Shown here: in pieces, positions 5,564-5,828 of the stretch
Numbering within the stretch: the first letter of the stretch is position 1
Layout: every line of letters starts with the position of its first letter
Source: Flavobacteriales bacterium UBA2426
GTDB lineage: Bacteria; Bacteroidota; Bacteroidia; Flavobacteriales_F; PHOS-HE28
DNA: 5,828 nt
Direction of reading: 5' to 3'
Assembly (NCBI GenBank): GCA_002342985.1
Contig: DDRC01000041.1
Coordinates: forward strand, 6,269 to 12,096
The notes under the pieces: model-generated
Told to the model about the DNA's origin: nothing
The model's database searches: none
The model's input: the letters and a program-made list of their open reading frames with translations, nothing else
Translations under genes and position numbers: made by a program

Positions 5564-5828
5564 ATGGCAGTTATCGGCAAGATCCGCGAGCGCAGCGGCC
5601 TCCTCGTAGTGCTCGTGGGCGGTGCGTTGGCCCTATTCATCCTTGATGCGCTGCTTTCCAACCGTACGGGCCTGGGCCGCAACGATCAGGCCGTCGGCGA
5701 GGTGGCTGGGGAGGAGATCGGACTCGCCGAATTCGACCGGCGCGTGAGCGACGAGGTGGAGAGTTATCGCAACGAGTTCGGCCAGGCGGCCAATGCCCAA
5801 GTGACCGAGCAGGTGCGCAACACCGTGT
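5564..5828 (+). CDS. ppiD: PpiD-type peptidylprolyl isomerase/foldase with SurA_N domain, 5' part (cut by window end)
   Basis: The first 88 residues are visible and the frame is still open at the window edge. The N-terminus MAVIGKIRERSG, a membrane helix at about residues 12-31, and then VGEVAGEEIGLAEFDRRVSD from about 44 match the start of Bacteroidota PpiD-like proteins: a short cytoplasmic end, one membrane anchor and a periplasmic SurA_N chaperone domain. Members normally run to roughly 700 residues with one or two parvulin domains; those would lie downstream and cannot be checked here. The expected role is to hold or fold outer-membrane and secreted proteins as they leave the Sec translocon. 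The ATG at 5564 is the natural start because the AVxxKIRxRSG opening is conserved as I recall it. It follows an 88-base gap with its own promoter-like box. Confidence 0.9.
   Translation, partial: MAVIGKIRERSGLLVVLVGGALALFILDALLSNRTGLGRNDQAVGEVAGEEIGLAEFDRRVSDEVESYRNEFGQAANAQVTEQVRNTV

Noticed and set aside
1..5828. CRISPR array, tRNA/rRNA, transposon or phage features
   Set aside because: No regularly spaced repeats, cloverleaf, terminal inverted repeats, transposase or phage proteins were seen on reading either strand; non-coding space is limited to 50 and 88 bases.

Overview
The window looks like ordinary chromosomal DNA from a high-GC member of the Bacteroidota, most likely the order Flavobacteriales. 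Three things suggest this. The gene order is coaX, outer-membrane protein, periplasmic TPR protein, lptC, small 2-TM protein, CNNM/CBS transporter, PpiD-type foldase, which I recall from flavobacterial genomes. LptC has a lipobox, so it is a lipoprotein here and not a helix-anchored protein as in Enterobacteria. The two -7-like boxes match the Bacteroidota pattern TAnnTTTG more closely than a sigma-70 box, and Shine-Dalgarno sequences are largely absent. Taxonomy is an inference from protein features and gene order; no search was run.

Layout: every gene is on the + strand and tightly packed. Bases 1-631 hold the 3' part of coaX (type III pantothenate kinase), cut by the window edge. Its end overlaps an outer-membrane beta-barrel protein (546-2021) by 86 bases. 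That gene shares one base with an exported, cysteine-rich TPR protein (2021-3340). LptC follows after three bases (3344-3925), then a 72-residue membrane protein after another three (3929-4147). A 50-base gap precedes a CNNM/CBS/CorC-type membrane protein (4198-5475). An 88-base gap with a GC-rich hairpin and a promoter-like box then leads to the start of a PpiD-type SurA_N foldase (5564 to the window end).

Function: apart from coaX (coenzyme A synthesis), every product belongs to the cell envelope: outer membrane, periplasm, lipid-anchored LPS bridge, inner membrane, and an inner-membrane-anchored periplasmic foldase. The tight spacing from coaX to the 72-residue gene suggests one transcript. 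The two gaps each carry a similar promoter-like box about 21-22 bases before the next start codon, so the transporter and the foldase may have their own promoters.

I found no mobile element, CRISPR array, RNA gene, phage gene or sign of recent transfer. No new defence or mobile system is supported. The points most worth a second look are the unusually long coaX/barrel overlap, a charged insert in the barrel protein, twelve cysteines in the exported TPR protein, the conserved 2-TM protein beside lptC, and the matching promoter-like boxes.
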